Shown here piece after piece: positions 62,484-64,000 of a stretch of 64,000 nt of DNA. A model generated the notes under the pieces. The model was not told the origin of the DNA, ran no database searches, and worked only from the letters and a program-made list of their open reading frames with translations. Each line of letters starts with the position of its first letter. The stretch's first letter is position 1. A program made the translations under genes and the position numbers. The DNA comes from CAVQEG01 sp963711465. Its GTDB lineage: Bacteria > Bacteroidota > Ignavibacteria > OLB7. Location of the stretch: positions 2,914,001 through 2,978,000 of the forward strand of contig CAVQEG010000001.1 in the NCBI GenBank assembly GCA_963711465.1, in the 5' to 3' direction.

Positions 62484-62515
62484 CACGACGTCCGCGGGTG
62501 ATACTGCCTTGACGC

Positions 62516-64000
62516 CTATCGCACGACCAGGAGGCGCCGCGTGAGCAGCTGCGCGCCGACACGCAGCGTGTAGAAGTACGTGCCGGCGGGAAGCGCCGAG
62601 ACATCGACGGTGACCCGGTGCTCTCCTGCCTCGCGTCGTCCCTCGTCCAGCACTCCGACGCGTCGTCCGCTCGCATCGTAGAGATCGAGGCGAACCTCGG
62701 CTGCCGCGTCGAGCGAGTAGCCCATGCGGGCGCTCCGGCTCGATGGACTCGGCGTCGCCTCGAAGAGCACCGCACCCGAGGTCGCCGGGCTCACCGCGGT
62801 ACCCACCGAACTCACCGGTCCATCTCCGGCAAGCTTGTAGGACATGATCTCGCCGAGCGCGCTCAGCCCGAAGACGGCGAGGTCGCCGGTTGAGGTATCG
62901 ATGGCTGCGTCGAGCCACATGCCCGCGTACGTCTGGAGTTCCGGCACCGCCATCTGCTTCCAGGTCTGTCCGAAATTCGTCGTTTCCCAGAGACCGATCT
63001 GCGTTGCGAGGAACGCGTGTGTGCTGTCGGGAACGAACGTGATGCCGTGCGGATCGGCGCCGGCGAACGGGAGCGAGATCACCGTCCAGGTGACACCGCC
63101 GTCGTGCGTCGCGGCGAGGCCGGCTGCACCGACGCCGCTGGCATCGCTGAACGTGGCGATGCCATCGTTCGCCGTACCGAACGCCAGTGTCAGCGCGTTT
63201 TGGAAGGGCGTCTGGCTCGATGTCCAGGTGCGGCCGCGATCGGTCGAGCGGAAAATCTTCGAATTGTTGGTACCGAACCAGACGCGGTCGCCGTGGGTGG
63301 CGACGGCGTTGTTCCAGCCCGCTTCATTCGCAGCTGCGGGAACGGTGGAGGCGAGCGGCTGCCAGGTGGCACCGCCGTTGGTCGTGGTCGCGATACCCCA
63401 GCGGCCGTTGATCGGATCTCCGATCATCACGCCGGAATCGGGTGAGAAGAATCGCACGCCGTCGACGAAGTCGGTGATCGAGGAGACATCGGCGCGTGCC
63501 CAGCTGCTGCCGCCGTTGGTCGTATGCAGGACACCTGCCTGGCCGGAGGTCGGCCCGCTGCCGGCCCACGCGTTCTGCCCGTCACGTGCGGTGACGCAGT
63601 AGATGGGCTCGCTGCCGGTGGAAATCAGCTGCGGCGACTGCCAGTACGATCCGCTCGTCGTGCGGGTCTGCGCCGCTGCCGAGCCGACGCTCTGCTGCAC
63701 CAGCATCGAACACCAGCCAGTCTTGTTCGAAGGAATGCTGATGCTGGTGCCCTGGAAGATCTGCGTCGAGGAGGCGTAGGGATTGAACTGACTGTGCCAG
63801 ACCGGATCGGGAAGTCGAACGGGAACGCGGATCGGAACGACGTCGTCGTAGAGCCCGTCGCTCAGCTTGAGCACGAGCAGCGGCTGCCCCTCGGAGATCA
63901 GCACCGAGTTCGGGTTGAGCTTCACATGAATGTCCTGCGTGGCGGTCTGGAGCGTTCCGATCGACGGCACGTCGACGGGTGCGACGGTCATCAGGGTCTG
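62516..64000 (-). CDS. Asp-box repeat protein with T9SS sorting domain, 5' partial
   Basis: The frame is open to the right edge, so the N-terminus is missing (first ATG seen at 63991). The visible part has five Asp-box motifs (STDRGRTW, THDGGVTW, TTNGGATW, TTNFGQTW, TTNGGSSW), as in sialidase/BNR or photosystem-assembly (YCF48-like) propellers. The last 85 residues are a type A sorting domain (PSPSSRSARMGYSL, VRLDLYDASGRRVGVLDEG, LPAGTYFYTLRVGAQLL). A surface propeller; ligand unknown. Confidence 0.85.
   Translation of the reverse strand, partial: QTLMTVAPVDVPSIGTLQTATQDIHVKLNPNSVLISEGQPLLVLKLSDGLYDDVVPIRVPVRLPDPVWHSQFNPYASSTQIFQGTSISIPSNKTGWCSMLVQQSVGSAAAQTRTTSGSYWQSPQLISTGSEPIYCVTARDGQNAWAGSGPTSGQAGVLHTTNGGSSWARADVSSITDFVDGVRFFSPDSGVMIGDPINGRWGIATTTNGGATWQPLASTVPAAANEAGWNNAVATHGDRVWFGTNNSKIFRSTDRGRTWTSSQTPFQNALTLAFGTANDGIATFSDASGVGAAGLAATHDGGVTWTVISLPFAGADPHGITFVPDSTHAFLATQIGLWETTNFGQTWKQMAVPELQTYAGMWLDAAIDTSTGDLAVFGLSALGEIMSYKLAGDGPVSSVGTAVSPATSGAVLFEATPSPSSRSARMGYSLDAAAEVRLDLYDASGRRVGVLDEGRREAGEHRVTVDVSALPAGTYFYTLRVGAQLLTRRLLVVR

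Overview
The window is a high-GC chromosomal segment of a Gram-negative bacterium, most likely of the Bacteroidota/Ignavibacteriota/Kapabacteria (FCB) assemblage. The basis is several secreted proteins that end in a type IX secretion (T9SS) sorting domain, outer-membrane barrels, complex I genes split over separate loci, a futalosine-route menaquinone enzyme (MqnA), and promoter-like TAnnTTnG elements. No rRNA is present, so the placement is an inference.

Layout. 0-2.6 kb: 3' part of a peptidase/propeller/beta-barrel protein. 2.6-8.9 kb: an accessory, partly decayed island. It holds two coupled paralogous small secreted proteins, an internally deleted IS630-type transposase beside a truncated gene, a glycine-zipper lipoprotein, a small membrane protein, and a broken DpnII-like restriction-modification pair. 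Two copies of a repeated promoter-like cassette with a poly-C spacer also lie here. 8.9-17.6 kb: core metabolism (gpmA, mqnA, ackA, nuoI-H-G, ispD). 17.7-30.9 kb: a GxxExxY gene interrupted by one stop codon, a thioredoxin-like lipoprotein, nadK, a DUF255 protein, a T9SS protein, ppx/gppA, a folB-folK-deoxynucleoside kinase cluster, and a TPR protein followed by two paralogous family-2 glycosyltransferases. 31-37.3 kb: two lipoproteins, a response regulator, a nitronate monooxygenase-like enzyme, three tRNAs (Ala-Gln-Glu), ridA, a DUF5683 protein and nuoA-nuoB. 37.4-49 kb: a barrel protein and very large T9SS cell-surface proteins, two of them paralogues. 50-54.3 kb: a co-directional redox cluster (Tat-type Rieske protein, barrel with a haem motif, cytochrome-type lipoprotein, YceI, small membrane protein). 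54.5-64 kb: a tail-fibre-like repeat protein, a phosphoesterase, a YprB-like nuclease, a T9SS remnant, icd, an OmpA-family protein and a partial Asp-box T9SS protein.

The most unusual things I see are non-coding. At 46.54-46.93 kb a promoter-to-terminator interval carries three consecutive two-part hairpins. Their stems differ in sequence but their apical loops share CTGGACCTC, so this looks like a structured RNA. A second promoter-to-terminator interval at 56.98-57.25 kb starts with the same nucleotides and carries an 8-nt complement of that loop. The second candidate is a pair of repeated promoter cassettes at 3.9 and 6.85 kb, with C9 and C12 tracts between the -35 and -10/-7 elements, the classic layout of a phase-variable promoter.

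All function calls come from reading translated sequence and remembered family features. No database search was run.
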